Assembly: GCA_045594445.1 (NCBI GenBank)
Contig: JAZNYL010000068.1
Span: 1-17,216, forward strand
Direction of reading: 5' to 3'
Source: SVQP01 sp045594445
GTDB taxonomy: Bacteria; Bacillota; Clostridia; Oscillospirales; CAG-272
Length of the DNA stretch: 17,216 bases
The notes under the pieces were generated by a model. The model was not told the DNA's origin, did not search any database, and saw only the letters and a list, made by a program, of their open reading frames with translations. Of the stretch, positions 8,134 through 15,237 are shown piece after piece; within the stretch, counting starts at the first letter, position 1; each line of letters starts with the position of its first letter. The position numbers and the translations under genes are program-made.

Positions 8134-10230
8134 ATGCGTATGATGGGTCCCCCTCCCGGTGCATTCCCGGGTGATCGCAAAAAACCGAGCGTGCCAAAGC
8201 CAACCTCGCTGCGGCAGGTTCCCTCTTACCTGACTACTCTGTTACGTGGCTTCTTTGGAAGGCTTTTCTATATTTTCGGCATCGTTTGGAAAACTGCGCC
8301 CTGGATCATGCTGGCCATGTCCGCCATTGCACTTTTGCAGGGCGTGCTCCCCATTCTGAGCCTGCACGTCTCCAGCGCCATTCTCAACGCGCTGCAAAGC
8401 GCCTATACCCTTGCAGCCTCGGGTGCAGAGGTATCCGGCTTCTGGCAGGTTCTGCCCTGGAAGGCCATCGTCACGGTGGTGGAGGGTAACAGCGATGCCG
8501 TGCTGTTGGCCTCGCTGGTATTTTCGCTGGTGCTGCTTTCGTTTGTGCTGCGCGTGATCGCCTCGGTGGTCTCGCTTATCAACAACGCCGTAACGCGTAT
8601 CGGCGGCGAGCTGGTGGTCAAGCAGATCAAAATCATGATCATGGAAAAGGCCAAGGACCTGGATCTTGCCTCCTTTGACCTGCCCGAATTTTACGAAAAG
8701 CTGGAAAACGCCAACCGCGAGGCAGGACACAGACCGATCCAGATCCTGTCCTCCACCTTCTCGGTCATTACCACGGTCATTCAGCTGATCTCGTATATCG
8801 TCACGCTGGTCATCATTCCCGATATGTGGATCGCTGCGCTGGTCATGTCGCTTCTGGCCATCCCCACCGCCATCGTCAATTTCTATTACAGACGCAAGAA
8901 CTTCGATTACATCCGCCGCCGCTCCAAGGATCGCAGACAGATGAATTACTACTCCGATCTCATGGTCAACAAGGACCTTGTCAAGGAGGTGCGTCTGTTC
9001 CATTTGTCCGATACCTTTATCGGTCGTTACCGCACCACGTTTGACAAGTATTTTGCAGGGCTTCGCAGTTTGATTCTGCGCGAGAACGTGGGATATCTGA
9101 TCATCAATATCGTCACCAACGGCGCATATTTCGTGTTCTTTGCACTGATCGCCTACCGCGTATTTCTCGGTCAGATGCTGATCGGTGACTATTCCCTTTA
9201 CACCAATTCGCTCATGTCGGTCAGCGGCTGCATTGCCTCGCTGATCACCATTTCGGCGCATATCTACGAGGGCACGCTGTTTATTGACAACCTGATCGCC
9301 TTTATCAAGGAAAAGCAGACAGTCGTTCCCGTGCTGCCCGAGCCGACCGCGGAATGCCCGACCCCCGCGCCTGCACGCGTCAATCACGGCAGCGCACACA
9401 CCATTGTATTCGAGCACGTCAGCTTTTGCTATCCCGGCTCCGATCGCCGCGTGCTGGACGACGTTTGCGTTACTATCCGCCCGGGCGAGACGCTGGTGCT
9501 GGTTGGTCTGAACGGTGCCGGTAAAACCACGCTGATCAAGCTGCTGACTCGCCTTTACGATCCGACAGAGGGCAGAATTCTGCTGGACGGCAGAGATCTG
9601 CGCGAATACGACGTAGAGGATCTTTACAAGATGTTCGGCATCATTTTCCAGGACTTCGGCAAATACGCGGTCAGCGTTTCAGAGAACATTTCGTTCGGTG
9701 ACGTCTATATTTCCCCCGACGCGCAAAAGATCCGCGAGGCGGCCGAAAAGTCCAACGCGGACGAGTATATCTCCAAACTGCCGGGTGGCTACGACACCGC
9801 GCTGATGCGTTATTTTGAGCCGGATGGCACCGAGCTCTCGATCGGTCAATGGCAAAAGCTGGCCATTGCGCGCGCCTTTTACAGCACCTCGGACGTGCTG
9901 ATATTGGACGAGCCCACCGCTTCGCTGGACCCCATGGCCGAGCAGGAGATCTTTAACCAATTCGACCGTCTGCGCGCCGATAAGACTACCATTTTCGTCT
10001 CGCACCGCCTCTCCAGCGCCACCGTGGCAACCAAAATTCTGGTCATGGAATACGGTCGCGTGATCGAGGAGGGCGACCACCGCGCACTCATGGATAAAAA
10101 GGGCCGTTACTTTGAGCTTTTCTCCACGCAGGCCAAGCGTTACCTTGGCGAGCAGGACGCCATTGAAACGCCGCCCCGGCCACCGCACGGACACAAACCG
10201 CCGCACTTTGAGGGCCAAAATCCCCAATGA
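8134..10230 (+). CDS. ABC exporter half-transporter (fused membrane and ATPase domains)
   Basis: A 698-residue type IV (exporter-fold) ABC protein that probably dimerises in the cytoplasmic membrane. Six hydrophobic segments can be placed at about 53-80, 122-148, 205-228, 231-252, 320-345 and 350-378. The nucleotide-binding domain follows: Walker A GLNGAGKTT (458-466), Q-loop Q506, signature LSIGQ (568-572, Ile where Gly is usual), Walker B VLILDE (588-593) and switch H624. Both ends are proline-rich: GPPPGAFPG near the N-terminus and a Pro/His tail (PPRPPHGHKPPH) at the C-terminus. The ATG at 8134 is at good distance from AAGGA; M3 and M4 are also possible. No partner half-transporter is adjacent, so a homodimer is likely. 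The substrate cannot be read from sequence; peptides, lipids or drugs are usual for the class. Confidence 0.9.
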   Translation: MRMMGPPPGAFPGDRKKPSVPKPTSLRQVPSYLTTLLRGFFGRLFYIFGIVWKTAPWIMLAMSAIALLQGVLPILSLHVSSAILNALQSAYTLAASGAEVSGFWQVLPWKAIVTVVEGNSDAVLLASLVFSLVLLSFVLRVIASVVSLINNAVTRIGGELVVKQIKIMIMEKAKDLDLASFDLPEFYEKLENANREAGHRPIQILSSTFSVITTVIQLISYIVTLVIIPDMWIAALVMSLLAIPTAIVNFYYRRKNFDYIRRRSKDRRQMNYYSDLMVNKDLVKEVRLFHLSDTFIGRYRTTFDKYFAGLRSLILRENVGYLIINIVTNGAYFVFFALIAYRVFLGQMLIGDYSLYTNSLMSVSGCIASLITISAHIYEGTLFIDNLIAFIKEKQTVVPVLPEPTAECPTPAPARVNHGSAHTIVFEHVSFCYPGSDRRVLDDVCVTIRPGETLVLVGLNGAGKTTLIKLLTRLYDPTEGRILLDGRDLREYDVEDLYKMFGIIFQDFGKYAVSVSENISFGDVYISPDAQKIREAAEKSNADEYISKLPGGYDTALMRYFEPDGTELSIGQWQKLAIARAFYSTSDVLILDEPTASLDPMAEQEIFNQFDRLRADKTTIFVSHRLSSATVATKILVMEYGRVIEEGDHRALMDKKGRYFELFSTQAKRYLGEQDAIETPPRPPHGHKPPHFEGQNPQ

Positions 10231-10239
10231 TACACAAAT

Positions 10240-10286
10240 TCGCTCACTTGCGACAAAAACCTGTGCGCAAGCACTTGACAGAGCGA
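10240..10286. promoter_or_regulatory. Nested inverted repeats upstream of the aspartate kinase promoter
   Basis: TCGCTC (10240-10245) is matched by GAGCGA (10281-10286), and inside them CTTGCG (10247-10252) is matched by CGCAAG (10266-10271). The outer right arm directly follows the -35 box, so a protein bound here could control the kinase gene. This is suggestive only. Confidence 0.35.
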
Positions 10287-10303
10287 CAAATAATTCATAT
10301 AAT
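10275..10303 (+). promoter_or_regulatory. Promoter of the aspartate kinase gene
   Basis: Perfect TTGACA (10275-10280) and TATAAT (10298-10303) with 17-bp spacing. Transcription should start near 10310, at the base of the hairpin 10308-10332. Confidence 0.9.
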
Positions 10304-10307
10304 ATTA

Positions 10308-10332
10308 GGGCAGACGCTTTTGGGGTCTGCCC
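10308..10332 (+). terminator. GC-rich hairpin with T-rich tail in the aspartate kinase leader
   Basis: GGGCAGAC (10308-10315) and GTCTGCCC (10325-10332) pair perfectly around a nine-base loop and are followed by CCTTATTTTTATT. For transcripts arriving from the ABC exporter gene it would serve as a terminator. For transcripts from the promoter at 10275-10303 it lies at the extreme 5' end, where it is too early to terminate efficiently and would more likely shield the mRNA end. Confidence 0.6.
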
Positions 10333-10359
10333 CCTTATTTTTATTACAGGAGTTTTCCC

Positions 10360-11685
10360 ATGTCTATCAAAGTTGTTAAATTCGGCGGCTCGTCCTTGGC
10401 AGACGCCGAGCACTTCAAAAAGGTTGCTGCCATCGTCAAGGCAGATCCCGCACGCAGATACGTAGTTCCCAGCGCTCCCGGTAAGCGCTTTTCCGACGAC
10501 GTCAAGGTCACGGATATGCTCTATACCTGCTATCAGATGATCCGCGAGAAAAAGAGTATGCAGGAGGTGGATGCTTACTATGCAAACATCACCGAGCGCT
10601 ACAACAGCATCATCCGCGAGCTGGGATTGGATTTCGACCTTTCGGGTGAATATGAATATATCAAAAACGCCATGCTGCACCGTCCCGGCAGAGACTACGT
10701 AGCAAGCCGCGGCGAATATCTCTCCGGCCTGATTCTGGCAAAATACCTCGGCTTCCCTTTCATTGACGCCGAAAACGTCATCTTCTTCAAGGAGAACGGT
10801 ACCTTTGACCAGGAAAAGACAGACCGCGTGCTTTCCGCTGAGCTGGCGCACTATCGTCACGCCGTCATCCCCGGATTTTACGGCTGCGCCGCAAACGGCA
10901 CGGTCAAGACCTTCTCGCGCGGCGGCTCGGATATTACGGGCTCGATCGTGGCGCGCGCTGCGGGTGCAACGCTTTACGAAAACTGGACCGACGTTTCGGG
11001 CTTCTTAATGACCGACCCCCGCATCGTCAAAGATCCCTGCACCATTGATATTATTACCTACCGTGAGCTGCGCGAGCTTTCCTACATGGGCGCAACCGTG
11101 CTGCACGAGGACGCTGTGTTCCCCGTTCGCTCCGCGGGCATTCCCATCAATATCCGCAACACCAACCGCCCCGAGGATCGCGGCACCATGATCGTGGCGT
11201 CCACCACGCAGTACGACACCGAGCGCGTGATTACGGGTATTGCGGGCAAAAAGGAATTCTCGGTTATCAACATTGAAAAGGACATGATGAACGCCGAGGT
11301 CGGTTTTGGCCGCAAGGTGCTGGAGATCTTGGAGGAAAACGGCATTTCGTTCGAGCATCTTCCCTCGGGCATCGACACCATGTCGGTGGTCACCTCGACC
11401 GCATCTCTGGAAGGCAAGCGCGAGAGAATCCTGCAGGCCATCTGCCGCACGGTTTCCCCCGACAGCGTGACCATTGAGGACGATATGGCGCTGGTTGCAG
11501 TCGTGGGCCGCGGTATGGTCAAGGCCAAGGGTACTGCTGCGCGCGTATTCGACGCGCTGGCATCCAAGGGCATCAACATCCGCATGATCGACCAGGGCTC
11601 CTCCGAGCTCAACATCATCGTGGGCGTTGCCGACGACGAGTACATCACTGCCGTTCGAGCTATCTACGAGGAGTTCGTGCACTAA
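10360..11685 (+). CDS. Aspartate kinase (aspartokinase)
   Basis: A 441-residue monofunctional aspartokinase that phosphorylates L-aspartate in the first step to lysine, threonine, methionine and diaminopimelate. The kinase domain shows KFGGSSLAD (7-15), SRGEYLSG (116-123) and FSRGGSDITG (186-195), where a Thr-Leu-Gly-Arg version is more common in other lineages. From about residue 300 there are two ACT-type regulatory repeats, the second containing GINIRMIDQGSSELNI (404-419), which suggests feedback control by an end-product amino acid. AGGAG (10348-10352) is seven bases before the ATG. The gene stands alone between its own promoter and two terminators. The leader (about 50 bases) is too short for a lysine riboswitch. 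Which paralogue (lysC, dapG or thrD type) cannot be told here, so no symbol is given. Confidence 0.95.
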   Translation: MSIKVVKFGGSSLADAEHFKKVAAIVKADPARRYVVPSAPGKRFSDDVKVTDMLYTCYQMIREKKSMQEVDAYYANITERYNSIIRELGLDFDLSGEYEYIKNAMLHRPGRDYVASRGEYLSGLILAKYLGFPFIDAENVIFFKENGTFDQEKTDRVLSAELAHYRHAVIPGFYGCAANGTVKTFSRGGSDITGSIVARAAGATLYENWTDVSGFLMTDPRIVKDPCTIDIITYRELRELSYMGATVLHEDAVFPVRSAGIPINIRNTNRPEDRGTMIVASTTQYDTERVITGIAGKKEFSVINIEKDMMNAEVGFGRKVLEILEENGISFEHLPSGIDTMSVVTSTASLEGKRERILQAICRTVSPDSVTIEDDMALVAVVGRGMVKAKGTAARVFDALASKGINIRMIDQGSSELNIIVGVADDEYITAVRAIYEEFVH

Positions 11686-11712
11686 GCGCGCAAAAAATGT
11701 AATCCAAATTGG

Positions 11713-11738
11713 AAAAGCCTTGCAAACGCAAGGCTTTT
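11713..11738 (+). terminator. Terminator of the aspartate kinase gene
   Basis: AAAAGCCTTGC (11713-11723) and GCAAGGCTTTT (11728-11738) form a perfect 11-bp stem with loop AAAC, 27 bp after the stop. The stem ends in T residues on both strands. Confidence 0.88.
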
Positions 11739-11766
11739 CTACCGCAATTCTGCATTCTGCATTGAT

Positions 11767-11802
11767 AAAAAAACCGAAAGCCTTGCGACTTTCGGTTTTT
11801 TT
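11767..11802. terminator. Bidirectional terminator between aspartate kinase and the beta-helix lipoprotein
   Basis: A run of seven A plus CCGAAAG (11767-11780) pairs with CTTTCGG plus seven T (11789-11802) around an eight-base loop. It ends three bases before the minus-strand stop and is a second, stronger stop for plus-strand transcripts. Confidence 0.9.
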
Positions 11803-11805
11803 ATC

Positions 11806-12909
11806 TTAAGGATGTGCTTCCTCGTAGGTCCAGCTGCGGAAATTGGTGGGCTCGTAAACCGAATCGGGATCGGTGTAGTCGATGAAGTAAATGCCCTTGA
11901 AGGTATTGCCTGTCTCGTCGAAATCGTCGATGTTGTCTACCCAGTCGTTTGCGTTATAGAATACGCTGACGAACTTTCTGGGCATATCGGCGGTGTAGGA
12001 ATCGGACTGGCAGTAGGAGAAGGTCATTTCAACGTTCTCCACGTGGCAGTTGGTAAAGCAATCAGCGTTGACGCCACCGGTTGCATCGTAGCCCACAAAG
12101 CCTGCAAGGTTATGGAAGCCGGACATCTTGCCTTCCTTGACCGTGCAATCGGTGAATTCCATGGTGCCTGCGAATACGCCGCCAACAAAGCCTGCAACGC
12201 GGAATGCAATGGGGTGACCGCCTGCTTCCTTATCCTGGTTGTTGTAATCCGGCCAGCCGTTCAGATTAAAGTTGTTGACGTGGCAGTTTTCAAAGGTCAG
12301 CCATGCGTTGCCGTATACGTTACCGACAAATACGCCGACGTGACGCTCCCATGCGGTAATGTTGACGTTCTCAAAGGTCAGATTCTTGAAGGTCAGGTCA
12401 TACTCGGCGTTCTGGATAAAGCCAAAGCCGTAGGGGAAGCTATGCATGATATCGGGGATGGGCTCATCCGTGCCCTCGATGGTCATGTTCTTGATGGTGT
12501 GACCGTTGCCCTCGAAGGTGACGCAATCCAGGTATCCGCCGTCGATCGGAATCCAGTTGTGGCCTGCAAGGTCAATGTCCGCAATAAAGTTTACGGTCAC
12601 CTCGTAATACTCTGCGCCCTCAACGTGAATGGTGTTCGCCCAAGCGATCAGATCCTCTGCGCTTGCGATGTTGATCGCGCCTTCAATGGGCTGATCCGCA
12701 GCGTTCTGCGTGGTCTCTTCAGGCTGGGATTCGGTTTCAGGCTCGGTTTCAGCCTCGGTGGTGGGTGCTTCGGTTTCAGCTTCGGTGGGTGCCTCGGTGG
12801 GTGCCTCGGTGGTGGTGGCGGGATCCTGGCCGTTATCGCACGCAACCATTGCTGCGAGTAGAGACAGGCAAAGGATCAGCGCTAAAACAAGGGAAAGCTG
12901 TCTTTTCAT
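11806..12909 (-). CDS. Surface lipoprotein with Thr/Glu/Pro linker and beta-helix-like repeats
   Basis: A 367-residue predicted lipoprotein. Residues 1-24 are a signal peptide (MKRQ, leucine-rich core, cysteine C24 after Met-Val-Ala, a slightly weak lipobox). Residues 31-70 are a low-complexity linker built on TEAPTEA and TEAETE units that would space the domain from the membrane. From about residue 76 the chain has short repeating strands with glycine and asparagine turns: NWIPIDG, FEGNGHTIKNMTIEG, LTFKNLTFENVNI, VGVFVGNVYG, AGFVGG and LAGFVGY. This pattern resembles GLUG-type adhesin repeats and right-handed beta-helices. No catalytic residues could be identified. GGAGG precedes the ATG at 12909. 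It has its own promoter (12944-12972), divergent from deoC. Function unknown; glycan or host binding is a guess. Confidence 0.82.
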   Translation of the reverse strand: MKRQLSLVLALILCLSLLAAMVACDNGQDPATTTEAPTEAPTEAETEAPTTEAETEPETESQPEETTQNAADQPIEGAINIASAEDLIAWANTIHVEGAEYYEVTVNFIADIDLAGHNWIPIDGGYLDCVTFEGNGHTIKNMTIEGTDEPIPDIMHSFPYGFGFIQNAEYDLTFKNLTFENVNITAWERHVGVFVGNVYGNAWLTFENCHVNNFNLNGWPDYNNQDKEAGGHPIAFRVAGFVGGVFAGTMEFTDCTVKEGKMSGFHNLAGFVGYDATGGVNADCFTNCHVENVEMTFSYCQSDSYTADMPRKFVSVFYNANDWVDNIDDFDETGNTFKGIYFIDYTDPDSVYEPTNFRSWTYEEAHP

Positions 12910-12943
12910 AATATCCTCCGCGTATATTTTTGATTACACCTCC

Positions 12944-12972
12944 ATCATAACATATTCCCCTTTTTTTGTCAA
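12944..12972 (-). promoter_or_regulatory. Promoter of the beta-helix lipoprotein gene
   Basis: On the minus strand TTGACA (complement of 12967-12972) and TATGAT (complement of 12944-12949) have a 17-bp spacer. The -35 box is eight bases from the divergent deoC -35 box. Confidence 0.85.
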
Positions 12973-12980
12973 TAACAAAC

Positions 12981-13009
12981 TTGACAGATAAAGCACATTA
13001 TGCTATACT
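12981..13009 (+). promoter_or_regulatory. Promoter of the deoC operon
   Basis: TTGACA (12981-12986) and TATACT (13004-13009) with 17-bp spacing and an extended TG (13001-13002). It is nearly identical in its -10 and start region to the GH43 promoter. Confidence 0.88.
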
Positions 13010-13037
13010 GGACTTAATAAATTTAAAGGAGATTGCT

Positions 13038-13703
13038 ATGAAACCCATCAACAAATACATTGACCATACCAACCTCAAGCCCTTTGCCACCGCTGCAGAT
13101 ATCGAGAAGCTCTGCGCAGAAGCTGCCGAGCATCATTTTGCATCGGTCTGCGTCAATCCCGCGGACGTTGCCTTGGCACACAGCCTCTTAAAGGACACCG
13201 ACGTTATGACCTGCACGGTTATCGGCTTCCCTCTTGGCAAGAACGTCACCGCCATCAAGGTAGAGGAGACCAAGGCTGCTTATCGCGACGGCTGCGATGA
13301 ATTTGACATGGTCATCAACGTAGGCAAGCTCAAGGACAGAGACACCGACTACGTTTGCGCTGACATTGCCGCAGTCGTGGCTGCAGCTCAGGGCAAAACG
13401 GTCAAGGTCATCATCGAGACCGGGCTTTTGACCGACGAGGAGATCGCACTGGCAACACAGATCGCTTGCCGCGCAGGCGCGCACTTTGTCAAGACCTGCA
13501 CAGGCGTCAACCCCGGTGCGGCTACGGTTGAGGCTGTGACCATCATGAAAAACAACGTCACCGAAGGCGTGCAGATCAAGGCATCCGGCGGCGTTAAGAC
13601 CTACGAGGCCGCTATGGCTATGATCGAAGCCGGCGCAGACAGAATCGGTACCTCCTCGGGTATCGCCATCGTCTCGGGCGGCGTTGGCACGAGCGATTAT
13701 TGA
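13038..13703 (+). CDS. deoC: Deoxyribose-phosphate aldolase (DeoC)
   Basis: A 221-residue class I aldolase that cleaves 2-deoxyribose 5-phosphate to glyceraldehyde 3-phosphate and acetaldehyde in deoxynucleoside breakdown. The TIM-barrel family signatures are all present: YIDHTNLKP at the N-terminus, VIGFPLG (61-67), DMVINVG with D90, VKTCTG with the Schiff-base lysine K152, and IKASGGVKT with K181. Length matches the short bacterial form. The ATG at 13038 follows AAAGGAG; an in-frame ATG at 12966 lies upstream of the promoter and is rejected. It leads a two-gene unit with the mutarotase-like gene 15 bp downstream. No other deo genes (phosphorylase, phosphopentomutase) are in the window. Confidence 0.96.
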   Translation: MKPINKYIDHTNLKPFATAADIEKLCAEAAEHHFASVCVNPADVALAHSLLKDTDVMTCTVIGFPLGKNVTAIKVEETKAAYRDGCDEFDMVINVGKLKDRDTDYVCADIAAVVAAAQGKTVKVIIETGLLTDEEIALATQIACRAGAHFVKTCTGVNPGAATVEAVTIMKNNVTEGVQIKASGGVKTYEAAMAMIEAGADRIGTSSGIAIVSGGVGTSDY

Positions 13704-13718
13704 TACGGGAGTATCACC

Positions 13719-15038
13719 ATGGGTAACAATCCTCATTACTTGGCAGAAGCCGAAGATCACAAGATACTTGACGATAACGTATTTTATATTGAGAATGAAT
13801 ATATCAAATTCGGTATCAATACGGCCCTTGGCGGCACGGTCACCTATCTTGCCGAGCATGGTAAAAACAATCTGATCAACAGCGCAGACTGGGGCAGACA
13901 GGTGCAGCTATCCTTCTATTCGGGCCCTGTCCCCTTTCATCCCGAAGGAACCGAAATGGGTAAACACTGGACGCACACCGGCTGGAATCCCATCCAAACG
14001 GGAGATTGCTTCTTTAACCGCGCAAAGCTGACCCTGCATAAGGCGGAAGGAAATACGCTGTACGTCAAGTGCATCCCCATGCAGTGGGCGCTCAATAACG
14101 TCCCCGGAGATTGCACCTTTGAGCTTTGGTACACGCTTGACGGCAAAACCGTCAACGTAACCGCTCGCCTCAATAACAATCGCGCCGATCAAACGCAATA
14201 CCCCGCCTGCGGACAGGAGCTCCCCGCTGTTTATACCAACGGCGAATACTACCGTCTTGTCTCCTACGTGGGTGAGCAACCCGGCACGGGCGGCAAGCTG
14301 ACCGATATCGTCAACAAGCATACCGATCGCAGCTGGCCCTCCGAATTTATGCTTTATCCCGAGAGCTGGGTGGCTTTGGTGGATGACAACGACTACGGTC
14401 TTGGCGTTTACAATCCGCACACCTGCGGTGCCGTCGGTGGCTTTGCAGGCGGCGTGGAACGCATGGGCATAGGCAGCGCCAAGGATTTTCAGACCGCTAC
14501 CGTCAGCCCCACCACAAGAGTCATTCTCGATCATAACATCGTCTACACCTTCCGTTTCTCGCTGATCGTGGGCGATCTTGCATCCATCCGCAAAACTGCC
14601 CTGGAGCTTGACGCCAAGGTTGATCACAGAAGATTTGATTTTAGTAAGGACCGCCAAAATTTCTGTTATCACAATACCACGGATAAGGGATTTGGAAACC
14701 AGGATTGCCTGGATTTCGATTTTGCCCCCGATGTATGGCTTTGCTCGCCCTTTATCTACGTATCTAAGGGCGAATGCCAAAAGATCTTGCTGGACGCCGC
14801 ATTTGACGGCGGCGAGATTGAGGGCGTGGTCGGTGTCCGCACTTACGGCAAGACCACGACGCCCGACCGCAAGGGCTCTCCCTGCTCTTGGACGGAAGTT
14901 CCCTTCAAGCTGACGGGCGACGGCACAAGAAAAATGTATGAGATCGATATCTCCGCCATTGATAAACCCTTCTTCCAGACCAACCTTGTCTTCCATACCA
15001 AGGGACACGCCAAGATCTATGCCTTTGCGCTGGTATAA
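13719..15038 (+). CDS. Uncharacterised protein, possibly galactose-mutarotase-like fold
   Basis: A 439-residue protein without signal peptide or membrane segment, so cytoplasmic. I do not recognise a named family with certainty. The N-terminal part reads like the beta-sandwich of aldose-epimerase or galactose-mutarotase-like proteins: a strand with ALGGTVTYLAE, then NLINSADWGRQVQLSFYSGP (about 51-70), rich in aromatic and polar residues of a kind that can line a sugar site. HWTHTGWNPIQTGD follows near 83-96. The C-terminal ~100 residues (from about 340) contain WLCSPFIYVSKG and a final beta-rich segment, perhaps a jelly-roll. GGGAG lies seven bases before the ATG, 15 bp after the deoC stop, so both are probably on one mRNA ending at the terminator 15062-15093. 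A role on a sugar substrate is inferred from context and fold impression only. Confidence 0.7.
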   Translation: MGNNPHYLAEAEDHKILDDNVFYIENEYIKFGINTALGGTVTYLAEHGKNNLINSADWGRQVQLSFYSGPVPFHPEGTEMGKHWTHTGWNPIQTGDCFFNRAKLTLHKAEGNTLYVKCIPMQWALNNVPGDCTFELWYTLDGKTVNVTARLNNNRADQTQYPACGQELPAVYTNGEYYRLVSYVGEQPGTGGKLTDIVNKHTDRSWPSEFMLYPESWVALVDDNDYGLGVYNPHTCGAVGGFAGGVERMGIGSAKDFQTATVSPTTRVILDHNIVYTFRFSLIVGDLASIRKTALELDAKVDHRRFDFSKDRQNFCYHNTTDKGFGNQDCLDFDFAPDVWLCSPFIYVSKGECQKILLDAAFDGGEIEGVVGVRTYGKTTTPDRKGSPCSWTEVPFKLTGDGTRKMYEIDISAIDKPFFQTNLVFHTKGHAKIYAFALV

Positions 15039-15061
15039 GTGATTATCAATCCAAATATACC

Positions 15062-15093
15062 AAGAAAGCTCTTACCAACGTAAGAGCTTTCTT
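15062..15093 (+). terminator. Terminator of the deoC operon
   Basis: AAGAAAGCTCTTAC (15062-15075) and GTAAGAGCTTTCTT (15080-15093) form a perfect 14-bp stem with loop CAAC, followed by TTTATTAAA. It lies 23 bp after the stop. Confidence 0.9.
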
Positions 15094-15170
15094 TTTATTA
15101 AAATACGGATAATATCAAGCCCCTTTCATTTAAATAAGTTAAACTTTGCTCATTCCTTGTCATATATGCA

Positions 15171-15200
15171 TTGGATTCTGCTCATTTTCTGTGCTATACT
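15171..15200 (+). promoter_or_regulatory. Promoter of the solute-binding lipoprotein gene
   Basis: TATACT (15195-15200) with extended TG (15192-15193) and TTGGAT (15171-15176) at 18-bp spacing. The -35 box is weaker than those of the neighbouring genes, and the extended -10 may compensate. Confidence 0.7.
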
Positions 15201-15237
15201 GATTACGTAAAGAAAAAGAAGAAAGGATGTATTCACA

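Noticed and set aside
10304..10359. Lysine riboswitch in front of aspartate kinase
   Set aside because: The leader is about 50 bases, much shorter than a lysine aptamer, and contains one simple hairpin.
12966..13037. Upstream in-frame start for deoC
   Set aside because: This segment contains the deoC promoter and lacks a ribosome site at its start; the family N-terminus begins at 13038.
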